Notes: generated by a model from the sequence alone, not told the origin. A stretch of DNA of 10,807 nt from CAZJGF01 sp964545665 (GCA_964545665.1 CAZJGF010000052.1:1-10807), one strand, 5' to 3'; counted from the stretch's first letter, positions 1 to 6,435 are shown. Translations and numbers: made by a program.

Positions 1-687
1 TAAGAAATCATCAACATCGCAGAACGATAAATCGCCTTCTTTAGAATCTGTGTAATGGATAATGTTTGCATAGGGAGGGTAAGCGCAGATTAAGTCTATA
101 GAGTTATCTGCTAAGAAGGATAAATCTCTAGCGTCGCCAGTAGAGAGTTCGGGTTCATATAATTGGTGGATTTCATTATCAATAAATGTTACCTGCTGTG
201 ATTCTACATTGAAATCTATATTCTTCTTTGCTAGTTCAATGGCTTTATCGTTAATATCAAGGGCTATGCATCTTCTTCCTAAAAGTTTGCACTCTACAGC
301 CGTTGTTCCAGCACCACAGAAATAATCCAGAACAGTTTCTCCACGTTTGGAATACTTTAGGATGACGTTTCTTGGAATGTATGGTGACCAGTTTCCTCTA
401 TATTCCCCGCTGTGAGTTGCCCAACTGCCACGGTTTTTGAAGCTCCACACAGTAGTTTGCTCCTCCCCAAAATCTTTAGGATGGAGCGTCTTTACTTTTT
501 TAGAAACAGCCAGTGCACTAACACTGATTCCCTGCGACCTAGTAATAAGCTGCTCAATATATCTAAATGTAACTCCATATTTCTGGCCGATTTCTAAATC
601 AGAAGTCCCTTTTGTCTTTTCTTGCAAGATTGCCTTCTGGAGCTCCTTCTTAGTTATTTCCCTCATGTTAATAGTTGTTTCCTCCAT
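1..687 (-). CDS. DNA methyltransferase (N4-cytosine/N6-adenine type) with N-terminal HTH-like segment, partial
   Basis: The frame is open from an ATG at 687 to the left edge, giving 229 residues with the C-terminus missing. Residues about 27-50 (DLEIGQKYGVTFRYIEQLIT) look like a helix-turn-helix. Residues 80-110 (VWSFKNRGSWATHSG, then YRGNWSPYIPRN) match a segment known from DNA methylases of the COG0863/PF01555 type. FCGAGTT at 123-129, followed by an acidic residue in ALDIND, is the S-adenosylmethionine-binding motif. YPPY at 203-206 is the catalytic motif IV. Family knowledge says such enzymes methylate exocyclic amines of C or A in DNA; the target sequence cannot be read here. A purine-rich AGAGGTAGGG precedes the start and overlaps the end of ruvA, only 7 nt away, so it is probably cotranscribed with ruvA. 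No restriction enzyme is visible, so an orphan enzyme and half of a restriction-modification pair both remain possible. An ATG at 666 is an alternative start. Confidence 0.87.
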   Translation of the reverse strand, partial: MEETTINMREITKKELQKAILQEKTKGTSDLEIGQKYGVTFRYIEQLITRSQGISVSALAVSKKVKTLHPKDFGEEQTTVWSFKNRGSWATHSGEYRGNWSPYIPRNVILKYSKRGETVLDYFCGAGTTAVECKLLGRRCIALDINDKAIELAKKNIDFNVESQQVTFIDNEIHQLYEPELSTGDARDLSFLADNSIDLICAYPPYANIIHYTDSKEGDLSFCDVDDFL

Positions 688-694
688 GATATCC

Positions 695-1276
695 CTACCT
701 CTCCGCCAATTGCTGCAGTGCCATTCTAACCTTTTCCTCCAGGCTCAGTTCCCCAGAATCAGGGATGCTGGAAATAGCCTGAGTGGCTTCCCTCAGGGAA
801 TAGCCCAGACTGGTTAAGGCAGTTAAGGTGTCGGCGTTTTCTGGCGCTAAAGGCAGGGCTGCTTCTTTCCATTCCTTCTCTAGCTTGCTTCTCAGCTCAA
901 TAACCAGGCGGTTGGCCATCTTTTTGCCAATACCGGGCACCTGGCTGATGATGTCTGCATTGCCACTGGTTATGGCCATAGCTAGTTGTTCAGGATTTAG
1001 TGCTGATAGTAGTGACAAAGCTGCTTTAGGGCCAATCCCTGAGACGGAAATGAAGTTCTTGAACAAAGCTAACTCCTCCTCTGAGGCAAAGCCATAAAGA
1101 GAGATATTGTCTTCTCTCAGGTGCAGATGGGTGTAAAGGGAGAGCTTATCACCGACAGCACCCAGTTGGCTTAAAGTTGACCCGGGCACATAGGCTTGAA
1201 AGCCAATCCCACCTACATTGATGATGACGGAATCGGCCCCGCGGTATTCCAGCATCCCTTCCAGTGTAGCTATCAT
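695..1276 (-). CDS. ruvA: Holliday junction branch migration protein RuvA
   Basis: This is the DNA-binding subunit of the RuvAB branch-migration machine. It forms tetramers on Holliday junctions and loads the RuvB motor. The 193-residue protein has normal family length. An N-terminal OB-fold region (MIATLEGMLEYRG, IGFQAYV) is followed by two helix-hairpin-helix motifs, SGIGPKAAL near residues 79-87 and PGIGKKMA near 114-121, which contact the junction backbone. A flexible linker (about 135-148) leads to domain III (LTALTSLGYSLREAT and onward), the RuvB-binding part. The ATG at 1274-1276 lies 1 nt after the ruvC stop and has a GAGAGG-like site inside the ruvC end, so translation is probably coupled. 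RuvB is expected next in many bacteria, but a methyltransferase gene follows here. Confidence 0.97.
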   Translation of the reverse strand: MIATLEGMLEYRGADSVIINVGGIGFQAYVPGSTLSQLGAVGDKLSLYTHLHLREDNISLYGFASEEELALFKNFISVSGIGPKAALSLLSALNPEQLAMAITSGNADIISQVPGIGKKMANRLVIELRSKLEKEWKEAALPLAPENADTLTALTSLGYSLREATQAISSIPDSGELSLEEKVRMALQQLAER

Positions 1277-1277
1277 A

Positions 1278-1772
1278 CTAACCTCTCTCAGCTAGCCATT
1301 TATTAAGGCGGCTCTGCTGAATGTGGCAAATGGCTACAGCTAAAGCGTCAGCAGCATCTTCAGGCTGAGGCATCTGAGGCAGACCAAGTTGGATTTTTAC
1401 CATCTCCCATACTTGCTGCTTATCACTCTGCCCATAGCTCGTTACCTGCTGTTTTACCTGAGCTGGTGAGTAATAGTATATAGGTAATCCCTGATTAGCC
1501 GCCGCCAGGATAGCTATAGCTTGTGCCCTGCCAATGGAGAATGCCGACCTTACATTACGACCTATAAAGGGCTCTTCAATTGCCACTTCATCTGGTCGGT
1601 GCTTAGAGATGATTTTACCCAGTTCGACGTATAGAGAACACAATCTCTCCTCTACCGGCATTCTTGCGGGCAGACTTAATACCCCACAATCCACCATTTG
1701 CATCTTGCCGTTAACATCCACCACGCCATAGCCTAGATTTATGGTCCCTGGATCAACGCCAAGAACACGCAT
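1278..1772 (-). CDS. ruvC: Crossover junction endodeoxyribonuclease RuvC
   Basis: RuvC is the dimeric, metal-dependent resolvase that cuts Holliday junctions by paired nicks on strands of like polarity. All four expected acidic active-site residues are present: Asp7 in GVDPGT, Glu66 in VAIEEPF, and Asp139 and Asp142 in EDAADALAVAI. The 164-residue length is typical of the RNase H-fold family. The ATG at 1770-1772 follows the yebC stop with no spacer (TAA then ATG), and ruvA begins 1 nt after the ruvC stop. The three genes therefore look like one strongly coupled transcript for recombinational repair. I see no disruption. Confidence 0.97.
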   Translation of the reverse strand: MRVLGVDPGTINLGYGVVDVNGKMQMVDCGVLSLPARMPVEERLCSLYVELGKIISKHRPDEVAIEEPFIGRNVRSAFSIGRAQAIAILAAANQGLPIYYYSPAQVKQQVTSYGQSDKQQVWEMVKIQLGLPQMPQPEDAADALAVAICHIQQSRLNKWLAERG

Positions 1773-2528
1773 TTATTCCATCTGACTGTGCAGTTTCTCT
1801 AAAGTGGCATCAGAGAAATCGATATTGGAGAAGACATGTTGTACATCATCCAGCTCATCTAGCTGGTCGAGGAATTTCAATGACTGAGCAGCTTTATCCT
1901 CGTCCAGCAGCATCGTAGTCTTAGGCACCAAAGAGACTTCTGTCGAGATTACACGCCTGCTTTCCTCAATGGTCTTCCTTACTTCTTCCATATTGCTTGG
2001 TTGAGTATAAATTTCAATGTAGCCTTTTTCTGTCTTAACATCATCAGCGCCAGCGTCAATAGCTTGCAAGGCTATGTCTTCAGTATCCGCATCGTTGCTC
2101 TCTACAGTGATAACTCCCTTGCTTTCGAAGAGCCAGGCCACACAGCCTGTCTCACCCAAATTACCCCCATGGTGAGTGAAAAGACGGCGCACATCTTGAA
2201 TGGTGCGGTTACGATTATCGGTCAGGGCTTTCACTAAGACTGCTATTCCGTTTGGCCCGTATCCCTCCAGCGTCACTTCGGTCAAATCAGCCGCTCCAGT
2301 CTCACCGCTGCCGCGCTTTATCGCTCTCTCGATATTCTCCGAGGGCATATTGCTATCTCGAGCTTTCTGCACTGCCAGGCGTAACTGAAAGTTGCTCTCC
2401 AGACTAGGCCCGCCTTCCCTTACTACAACTATGATTTCTCGGGCAAGCTTGGTGAATAGTTGCCCCCGCTTGGCATCAGCAACTCCCTTCTGCCGTTTAA
2501 TCTGGGACCATTTAGAATGTCCTGACAT
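1773..2528 (-). CDS. yebC: YebC/PmpR (TACO1-like) family protein
   Basis: The 251-residue protein opens with the family signature MSGHSKWSQIKRQKG and has the expected later blocks ARDSNMPSENIERAIKRG, EGYGPNGIAVLV, ALTDNRNRT and GGNLGETGCVAWLF. Length and domain order are complete. The family was long annotated as a DNA-binding transcriptional regulator. More recent work on YebC and mitochondrial TACO1 relatives supports a role in translation of proline-rich stretches, so a ribosome-linked role is as likely as a regulatory one. It is the first gene of the yebC-ruvC-ruvA order common in bacteria. The ATG is preceded by GAGAGAC, a weak ribosome site. A promoter match places the transcript start only about 10 nt upstream. 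Confidence 0.95.
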   Translation of the reverse strand: MSGHSKWSQIKRQKGVADAKRGQLFTKLAREIIVVVREGGPSLESNFQLRLAVQKARDSNMPSENIERAIKRGSGETGAADLTEVTLEGYGPNGIAVLVKALTDNRNRTIQDVRRLFTHHGGNLGETGCVAWLFESKGVITVESNDADTEDIALQAIDAGADDVKTEKGYIEIYTQPSNMEEVRKTIEESRRVISTEVSLVPKTTMLLDEDKAAQSLKFLDQLDELDDVQHVFSNIDFSDATLEKLHSQME

Positions 2529-2544
2529 ATTGTCTCTCAGAGCA

Positions 2545-2573
2545 ATTTTAGCATTAGAAAGCTAAAAGGTAAA
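2545..2573 (-). promoter_or_regulatory. Predicted sigma-70-type promoter for yebC-ruvC-ruvA
   Basis: On the minus strand, TTTACC (2568-2573, 4 of 6 to TTGACA) is 17 nt from TAAAAT (2545-2550, 5 of 6 to TATAAT). TGC directly precedes the -10 box, an extended -10 element. Transcription would start near 2538, leaving a leader of about 10 nt that just contains the GAGAG ribosome site. This is a pattern match only. Confidence 0.45.
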
Positions 2574-2638
2574 CCAAGAACCGCTCCGGGCGTCTATTAG
2601 AGATGAGAAGGGAAAACACGATTACTATATGTCCTCAG

Positions 2639-2667
2639 TAGACGCTGGGTGGATTTCTTGATATATT
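2639..2667 (+). promoter_or_regulatory. Predicted extended -10 promoter for argJ, possibly leaderless
   Basis: TAGACG (2639-2644, 4 of 6 to TTGACA) is 17 nt from TATATT (2662-2667, 5 of 6 to TATAAT). TGA directly precedes the -10 box, giving an extended -10. The start site would fall near 2674, two bases before the ATG at 2676. That fits the absence of a ribosome-binding site there and argues against the upstream GTG at 2649. No ARG-box-like operator was recognised. Confidence 0.33.
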
Positions 2668-2675
2668 TGGGTTCT

Positions 2676-3804
2676 ATGTTCAAGCTAATCCCTTCGGAAC
2701 CCATCACCTCAGTTCCAGGTTTTCTGGCTGGAGCAGTACAGGCCGGAATAAAAACCAAGAATAAGCTTGATTTGGCTATTCTTTGCTCCGAAGTGCCATG
2801 TGCCGTTGCCGGCGTTTTTACCACTAATCGAATTAAGGCAGCTCCTGTTGTCTTATCGCAAAAACATCTGTCAAACGGACGAGCTCAGGCGATCGTAGTA
2901 AATTCGGGTTGCGCTAATGCCTGCGTTGGCGAGCAAGGATTAGCTGATGCATTGGAAATGGCAAGGTTAACAGCAGCGAAGCTGGAGATAGCTCTAGATG
3001 ATGTCTTGGTAGCCAGCACGGGCGTGATTGGAATACCGCTACCTATGGACCGTGTGAGAGATGGAATCAGAGAAATCGAGCTTAACCCGGAAGGTGGGCA
3101 CCATCTCGTCCAGGCAATGATGACTACAGATACCAGGCCTAAGGAGGTGGCAGCGCAGCTTGACATAGAGGGAGTTAAGCTGACCATCGCCGGGGTAGCC
3201 AAAGGAGCAGGCATGATTCACCCTGACCTGGCTACCATGCTCAGTTTCATAGCTACCGATGCCCTGGTAGGTGTTGATTTCTTGCAGTCAGCATTGAACA
3301 AAGCAGTAGAAGCTTCTTTCAACATGGTCAGCATTGATGGCGAAACCAGCCCCAGCGATTGCGTTTTTCTGCTGGCCAACGGCTTGGCTGGCAACAGGCC
3401 AATCGGCTTCGATAACGGCGAACTCTTCCAACAAGCTTTGACCGATGTTTGCACTTATCTGGCTAAGTCCATAGCTCAAGATGGCGAGGGAGCAACCAAG
3501 CTTATCGAGGTTGCAGTAGAGGGAGCAAGAAATCAGAGTGAGGCTCGCCAGGCAGCCCTGACTATCGCCGGTTCGCCGCTGGTGAAAGCAGCAATTCATG
3601 GCAGTGACCCTAATTGGGGGCGCATTGTTTCTGCTCTGGGGAGAAGCGGGGTAGAGCTAACAGAGAGTANNNNNNNNNNNNNNNNNNNNNNNNNNNNNNN
3701 NNNNNNNNNNNNNNNNNNNNNNNNNNNNNNNNNNNNNNNNNNNNNNNNNNNNNNNNNNNNNNNNNNNNNAGTATGTTACTATTAACAGCGAGTATACCAC
3801 ATGA
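2676..3804 (+). CDS. argJ: Bifunctional ornithine acetyltransferase / N-acetylglutamate synthase, interrupted by assembly gap
   Basis: ArgJ moves the acetyl group from N-acetylornithine to glutamate, and often also acetylates glutamate from acetyl-CoA, closing the cyclic arginine pathway. The visible 331 residues carry STGVIG (the oxyanion-hole region) and KGAGMIHPDLATML. The Thr in ATML (codon 3234-3236) is the self-cleavage site that gives alpha and beta chains and becomes the nucleophile. NWGRI and GRSGVEL lie near the gap. The frame enters 100 N at 3670. After the gap, 3772-3804 encodes YVTINSEYTT-stop, a normal ArgJ C-terminus. Family length near 400 residues predicts about 55-70 missing residues, so the real gap should be roughly 165-210 nt and a multiple of three. 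I prefer ATG 2676 over in-frame GTG 2649 because of family N-termini and promoter position. A second copy of the 3' end lies at 4389-4475. Confidence 0.9.
3670..3769. other. Assembly gap (100 N)
   Basis: Exactly 100 unknown bases, the usual placeholder for a scaffold gap of unknown length. It falls in the 3' part of argJ. Reading frames through it are meaningless: the upstream argJ frame and the downstream YVTINSEYTT frame do not agree at a length of 100. The break is probably caused by the duplicated argJ end next to it. Confidence 0.97.
3770..3797 (+). repeat. 28-bp direct repeat, left copy (argJ 3' end)
   Basis: These 28 bases are identical to 4441-4468. They begin at the first base after the gap, so the true repeat may extend further left. 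Read in the argJ frame they encode YVTINSEY and the start of the next codon. Immediately afterwards the copies diverge in sequence but not in meaning: ACC ACA TGA here against ACG ACG TAA in the right copy. Confidence 0.95.
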
Positions 3805-3853
3805 GGGCAGGAATGAAACTTGGGATAAATGAATGAGCAGGAGGTATCTTCAA

Positions 3854-4054
3854 ATGTTTGATATTAAAAAGGAGTATGTTGTCACTGATGAGAACAAGAA
3901 AAAAGCAGTTTTAATAGATATAGAAACATTTGAAAAGATAGAAGAAATTCTCGAAAGCTACGGACTTGGGAAGTACATGGAGGAAATTGAAGGGGAGGAG
4001 ACTTTGCCTCTCAATGAAGCCAGGGCATATTACAATAGCTTAGAAAAAAATTAA
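3854..4054 (+). CDS. Type II toxin-antitoxin antitoxin, Phd/YefM-RelB-like
   Basis: This small acidic protein of 66 residues has a likely DNA-binding N-terminal part (MFDIKKEYVVTDENKKKAVL, then IDIETFEKIEEIL) and a charged C-terminal tail (EEIEGEETLPLNEARAYY) of the kind that wraps around and blocks a partner toxin. The layout resembles short antitoxins found beside RelE/ParE toxins; the exact family is inferred. An ATG at 3833 would add seven residues. I place the start at 3854 because a perfect AGGAGG (3839-3844) sits 9 nt upstream and lies inside the longer frame. The toxin gene starts 1 nt after its stop. By analogy the complex would repress its own promoter, but no clear operator or promoter was seen in 3805-3853. 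A hand count over 3841-4080 gives about 34% G+C against about half in the flanking arg genes, suggesting transfer. Confidence 0.82.
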   Translation: MFDIKKEYVVTDENKKKAVLIDIETFEKIEEILESYGLGKYMEEIEGEETLPLNEARAYYNSLEKN

Positions 4055-4055
4055 C

Positions 4056-4328
4056 ATGATAACCTGCCTCTATAAAAAGACCTTCCTGAAAGATCTGGTA
4101 AAGCTACCGTCGTATTATCGAGAGCAAGTTGAAAAGTTGGTTTTTGAGGAAGTCCCTAAACTTAATGATATTTCCGAAATACAAAATACAAAGAAAATGA
4201 AGGGATATCAAGGTTATTATCGAATAAGGATAGGCGACTATCGAGTAGGATACAAAGTAGAAGAAGAGGGTCGGGTCATCTTCTATAGAGTGAAAAGCAG
4301 GAGTGACATTTATAGAGTCTTTCCGTGA
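4056..4328 (+). CDS. Type II toxin, RelE/ParE family (RelE-like)
   Basis: The 90-residue basic protein matches the RelE/ParE fold in length and pattern: an N-terminal helix with KKTFLKDLVKLP, a helical pair, then strands with KKMKGYQGYYRIRIGDYR, VGYKV and a final RVKSRSDIYRVFP. RelE members cut mRNA in the ribosomal A site, while ParE members act on gyrase. The GDYRVGY block and the closing RSDIYR resemble the RelE side, where basic residues and a late Tyr are catalytic; I favour RelE but cannot prove activity. It starts 1 nt after the antitoxin stop, so the pair is coupled. The gene is AT-rich like its partner and ends about 60 nt before the argJ remnant. Confidence 0.87.
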   Translation: MITCLYKKTFLKDLVKLPSYYREQVEKLVFEEVPKLNDISEIQNTKKMKGYQGYYRIRIGDYRVGYKVEEEGRVIFYRVKSRSDIYRVFP

Positions 4329-4388
4329 ATTCCGCATCGGCCTCTATGACCACACCACAATATACGTTAAGCCTAAGGCACCTTATAT

Positions 4389-4475
4389 ATCAATCTAGGA
4401 GGCAGCAAAGCCACTGCCTGGGGCTGTGACCTGTCTGAGCAGTATGTTACTATTAACAGCGAGTATACGACGTAA
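4389..4475 (+). pseudogene. argJ: argJ 3'-end remnant (duplicate C-terminal fragment)
   Basis: Twenty-eight codons and a TAA encode the typical ArgJ C-terminus: INLGGSKATAWGCDLSEQ followed by YVTINSEYTT. The same frame meets a TAA at 4374-4376, and I see no ATG, GTG or TTG between that stop and 4475, so the piece has no start of its own. The stop is joined to the argB start as TAAATG, as expected for an original argJ-argB junction. The remnant shares a 28-bp exact repeat with the argJ end at 3770-3797. I infer that the toxin-antitoxin cassette entered here and displaced this end from the rest of argJ. Confidence 0.85.
4441..4468 (+). repeat. 28-bp direct repeat, right copy (argJ remnant)
   Basis: Identical over 28 bases to 3770-3797. 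The two copies lie 671 bp apart start to start and bracket the toxin-antitoxin pair. The preceding bases here still encode ArgJ sequence (CDLSEQ); the matching bases of the left copy are hidden in the gap. Confidence 0.95.
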
Positions 4476-5252
4476 ATGTACAGGAATATAGTGGTTAAGA
4501 TAGGTGGCAGCACCTTCGGCAAGCATGACACCACCCTGGAAGATTTAGCAGAGCTGCAAAAACAAGGGCTATCTATAGTTGTGGTTCACGGTGGTGCTCA
4601 AACAGCCTCTGACTGGCTTTTTCGGCTTGGTATTCCAACCAGATTCGTAGGGGGTTTGAGGGTCACCGATGCTGAGAGTTTAAAGGTAGTAACTGCGGTG
4701 TACAGTGGTTTTGTCAATAAGGAGTTGGTGGTGGGCATTCAAGCCCTGGGAGGGAAAGCAGTAGGTCTAAGTGGCAGTGATGGCGACCTGCTTCAGGCCA
4801 CCATCAAGAACCCTGAGCTAGGTTATGTGGGTGAGATTGTAAAGGTTGATCCTGCTCTGTTGAGCCTACTATTAGAGAAGGGATATATGCCAGTGGTAGC
4901 GCCGATAAGCTTCGGTGTAGTTGATGACAAGATGACATTGCTTAATGTCAACGGGGACACTGTCGCCGGGGAAATTGCTGCTGCGCTAACTGCTGAAAAG
5001 CTTGTCTTTTTGACTGATGTTGATGGCGTCCACGACAATTCGGGTGAAGTAATACCCAGACTAACTGTCCCTGAGGCGAAAACTCTGCTTGAGTCGGGTA
5101 CAGCTTCAGGCGGCATGATACCCAAAGTAGAGGCTTGCCTCAAGGCTCTGACAACGGTGCCCATCACTCGTATCGTAGATGGCGGAGTGCCTCATGCTTT
5201 AGCTAACGAAATGAATACCGAGATTGGAGGAACTAGCATTGTCCCAGAATAA
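4476..5252 (+). CDS. argB: Acetylglutamate kinase
   Basis: ArgB phosphorylates N-acetylglutamate with ATP, the second step of arginine synthesis. The 258-residue amino-acid-kinase fold shows KIGGS at 8-12 (phosphate-binding Lys8), VVVHGGA near 35-41, the substrate motif GLRVTD at 60-65, AVGLSGSDG at 95-103, NVNGDTVAGEIA, LTDVDGV and SGGMIPKVEA. The N-terminus begins directly at the first strand. It lacks the extra helix that many arginine-inhibited ArgB enzymes carry, so feedback inhibition may be weak or act elsewhere. The ATG overlaps nothing but touches the argJ-remnant stop (TAAATG). Its own ribosome site is poor, with at best AGCGAG upstream. Its 3' end overlaps argD. A LysZ-like role on a carrier protein is less likely given the GLRVTD and GLSGSDG motifs. 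Confidence 0.95.
   Translation: MYRNIVVKIGGSTFGKHDTTLEDLAELQKQGLSIVVVHGGAQTASDWLFRLGIPTRFVGGLRVTDAESLKVVTAVYSGFVNKELVVGIQALGGKAVGLSGSDGDLLQATIKNPELGYVGEIVKVDPALLSLLLEKGYMPVVAPISFGVVDDKMTLLNVNGDTVAGEIAAALTAEKLVFLTDVDGVHDNSGEVIPRLTVPEAKTLLESGTASGGMIPKVEACLKALTTVPITRIVDGGVPHALANEMNTEIGGTSIVPE
5226..5231 (+). promoter_or_regulatory. Shine-Dalgarno site that sets the argD start
   Basis: GGAGGA inside the argB end lies 7 nt before a TTG at 5239-5241. The other in-frame TTG at 5224 overlaps this site and has no site of its own. This supports initiation at 5239, with a 14-nt overlap with argB. Confidence 0.7.
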
Positions 5253-6435
5253 TTGGCCGGAACTAGAACAGAAGCTTTTTCTTAGGACCTTTGCCAGGTC
5301 TCCTGTGACTCTGGTTCGGGGAAAAGGCGCTCAAGTCTGGGACGACCAGGGTAAGGAATACCTGGATTTTGTTGGTGGCTGGGCAGTAACCAGTTTAGGA
5401 CATTGCCCCCCAGTGGTAGTTGAGGCTTTAGAAGGGCAGGCCAAGACTTTAATTCAGGTATCGAATCAGTTCTATACCGTTCCACAGTTGGAACTGGCCC
5501 AGCTTCTGGTGGAGAACAGTTGTCTTGACAGGGTTTTCTTCTGCAACAGCGGTGTCGAGGCCAACGAGGGAGCGGTGAAGTTAGCTCGCCGATACGGAAA
5601 GCTTAGACTCAATGGTGCCTACCAGGTTATCACTACCTACAATTCATTTCATGGGCGGACTTTGGCCATGACTGCTGCTACAGGACAGGACAAATTCCAG
5701 GAGCCTTATACACCTCTGCCTCCTGGTTTCATTAACGTTGAGTATGACAACGTGGAAGCAATCAAGGCAGCGACCACCGCTCAAACTTGCGCTGTGATGC
5801 TGGAGCCAATCCAGGGAGAAGGCGGGGTTAACATACCTGATGATGACTATCTCGGAGAGATACAAAGGTGGTGTCGTGAAAAGGGAATCGTTTTCATCTT
5901 GGATGAAATTCAGACGGGCATCGGTCGAATAGGAACGCTGTTTGCCTATGAACAGTATGGGGTTGAGCCAGATATAATGACTCTGGCTAAAGGACTAGCT
6001 AGTGGTGTTCCCATTGGTGCTTTTTTGGCCAAAGAGAGTGTTTCCGTCTTCGCTCCCGGTGAACATGGCTCCACTTTTGGCGGCAATCCTCTGGTTTGTG
6101 CCGCCGCGTGCGCCACCGTAAAATACATCATTGACCATGATATACCCCGACAAGTCAGCCAGGTCGGCAATTATTTCATAGATAAGCTAGAAAGCTTAAA
6201 GCGGCAGTTTGGTTTTATCACGCAGGTGAGGGGCCGGGGGCTGCTAATAGCCGTAGAATTCAATAGCGAGATTGCTCAGGAGGTGGTCATGACCTGCCTC
6301 GGCAAAGGACTGCTGGTTAACAAAGTGAAACCAAATGCCCTTCGGTTCATGCCAGCCCTTATTATAACCGAGAAGGAAGTGGACAAGGCAATCGGCATTC
6401 TAGATCAGGCTTTGGCTGAGGAATCAAGGAGGTAA
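5239..6435 (+). CDS. argD: Acetylornithine aminotransferase (class III, PLP-dependent)
   Basis: ArgD converts N-acetylglutamate semialdehyde and glutamate into N-acetylornithine and 2-oxoglutarate. The chain of 398 residues (from TTG 5239) has normal length. Visible class III aminotransferase motifs are GKEYLDFVGGWAVTSLGH near the N-terminus, CNSGVEANEGAVKLARR, SFHGRTLAMTAATG, EPIQGEGGV, FILDEIQTGIGRIG and the PLP lysine in TLAKGLASGVPIG (codon 5989-5991), then HGSTFGGNPLVCAAA. It overlaps argB by 14 nt and ends in AGG AGG TAA, the AGGAGG being the ribosome site for argG. Enzymes of this type can also act on N-succinyl-diaminopimelate or on LysW-linked substrates; the arginine context makes ArgD the best name. 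Confidence 0.94.
   Translation: MSQNNWPELEQKLFLRTFARSPVTLVRGKGAQVWDDQGKEYLDFVGGWAVTSLGHCPPVVVEALEGQAKTLIQVSNQFYTVPQLELAQLLVENSCLDRVFFCNSGVEANEGAVKLARRYGKLRLNGAYQVITTYNSFHGRTLAMTAATGQDKFQEPYTPLPPGFINVEYDNVEAIKAATTAQTCAVMLEPIQGEGGVNIPDDDYLGEIQRWCREKGIVFILDEIQTGIGRIGTLFAYEQYGVEPDIMTLAKGLASGVPIGAFLAKESVSVFAPGEHGSTFGGNPLVCAAACATVKYIIDHDIPRQVSQVGNYFIDKLESLKRQFGFITQVRGRGLLIAVEFNSEIAQEVVMTCLGKGLLVNKVKPNALRFMPALIITEKEVDKAIGILDQALAEESRR

Noticed and set aside
3614..3832. Open frame running through the N gap
   Set aside because: It exists only because N codons contain no stops. The part after the gap is argJ-end DNA read in the wrong frame.
3770..4468. Insertion-sequence or CRISPR explanation for the 28-bp repeat
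   Set aside because: Only two copies exist, both are argJ coding sequence, there are no terminal inverted repeats, and no transposase or cas gene is present.
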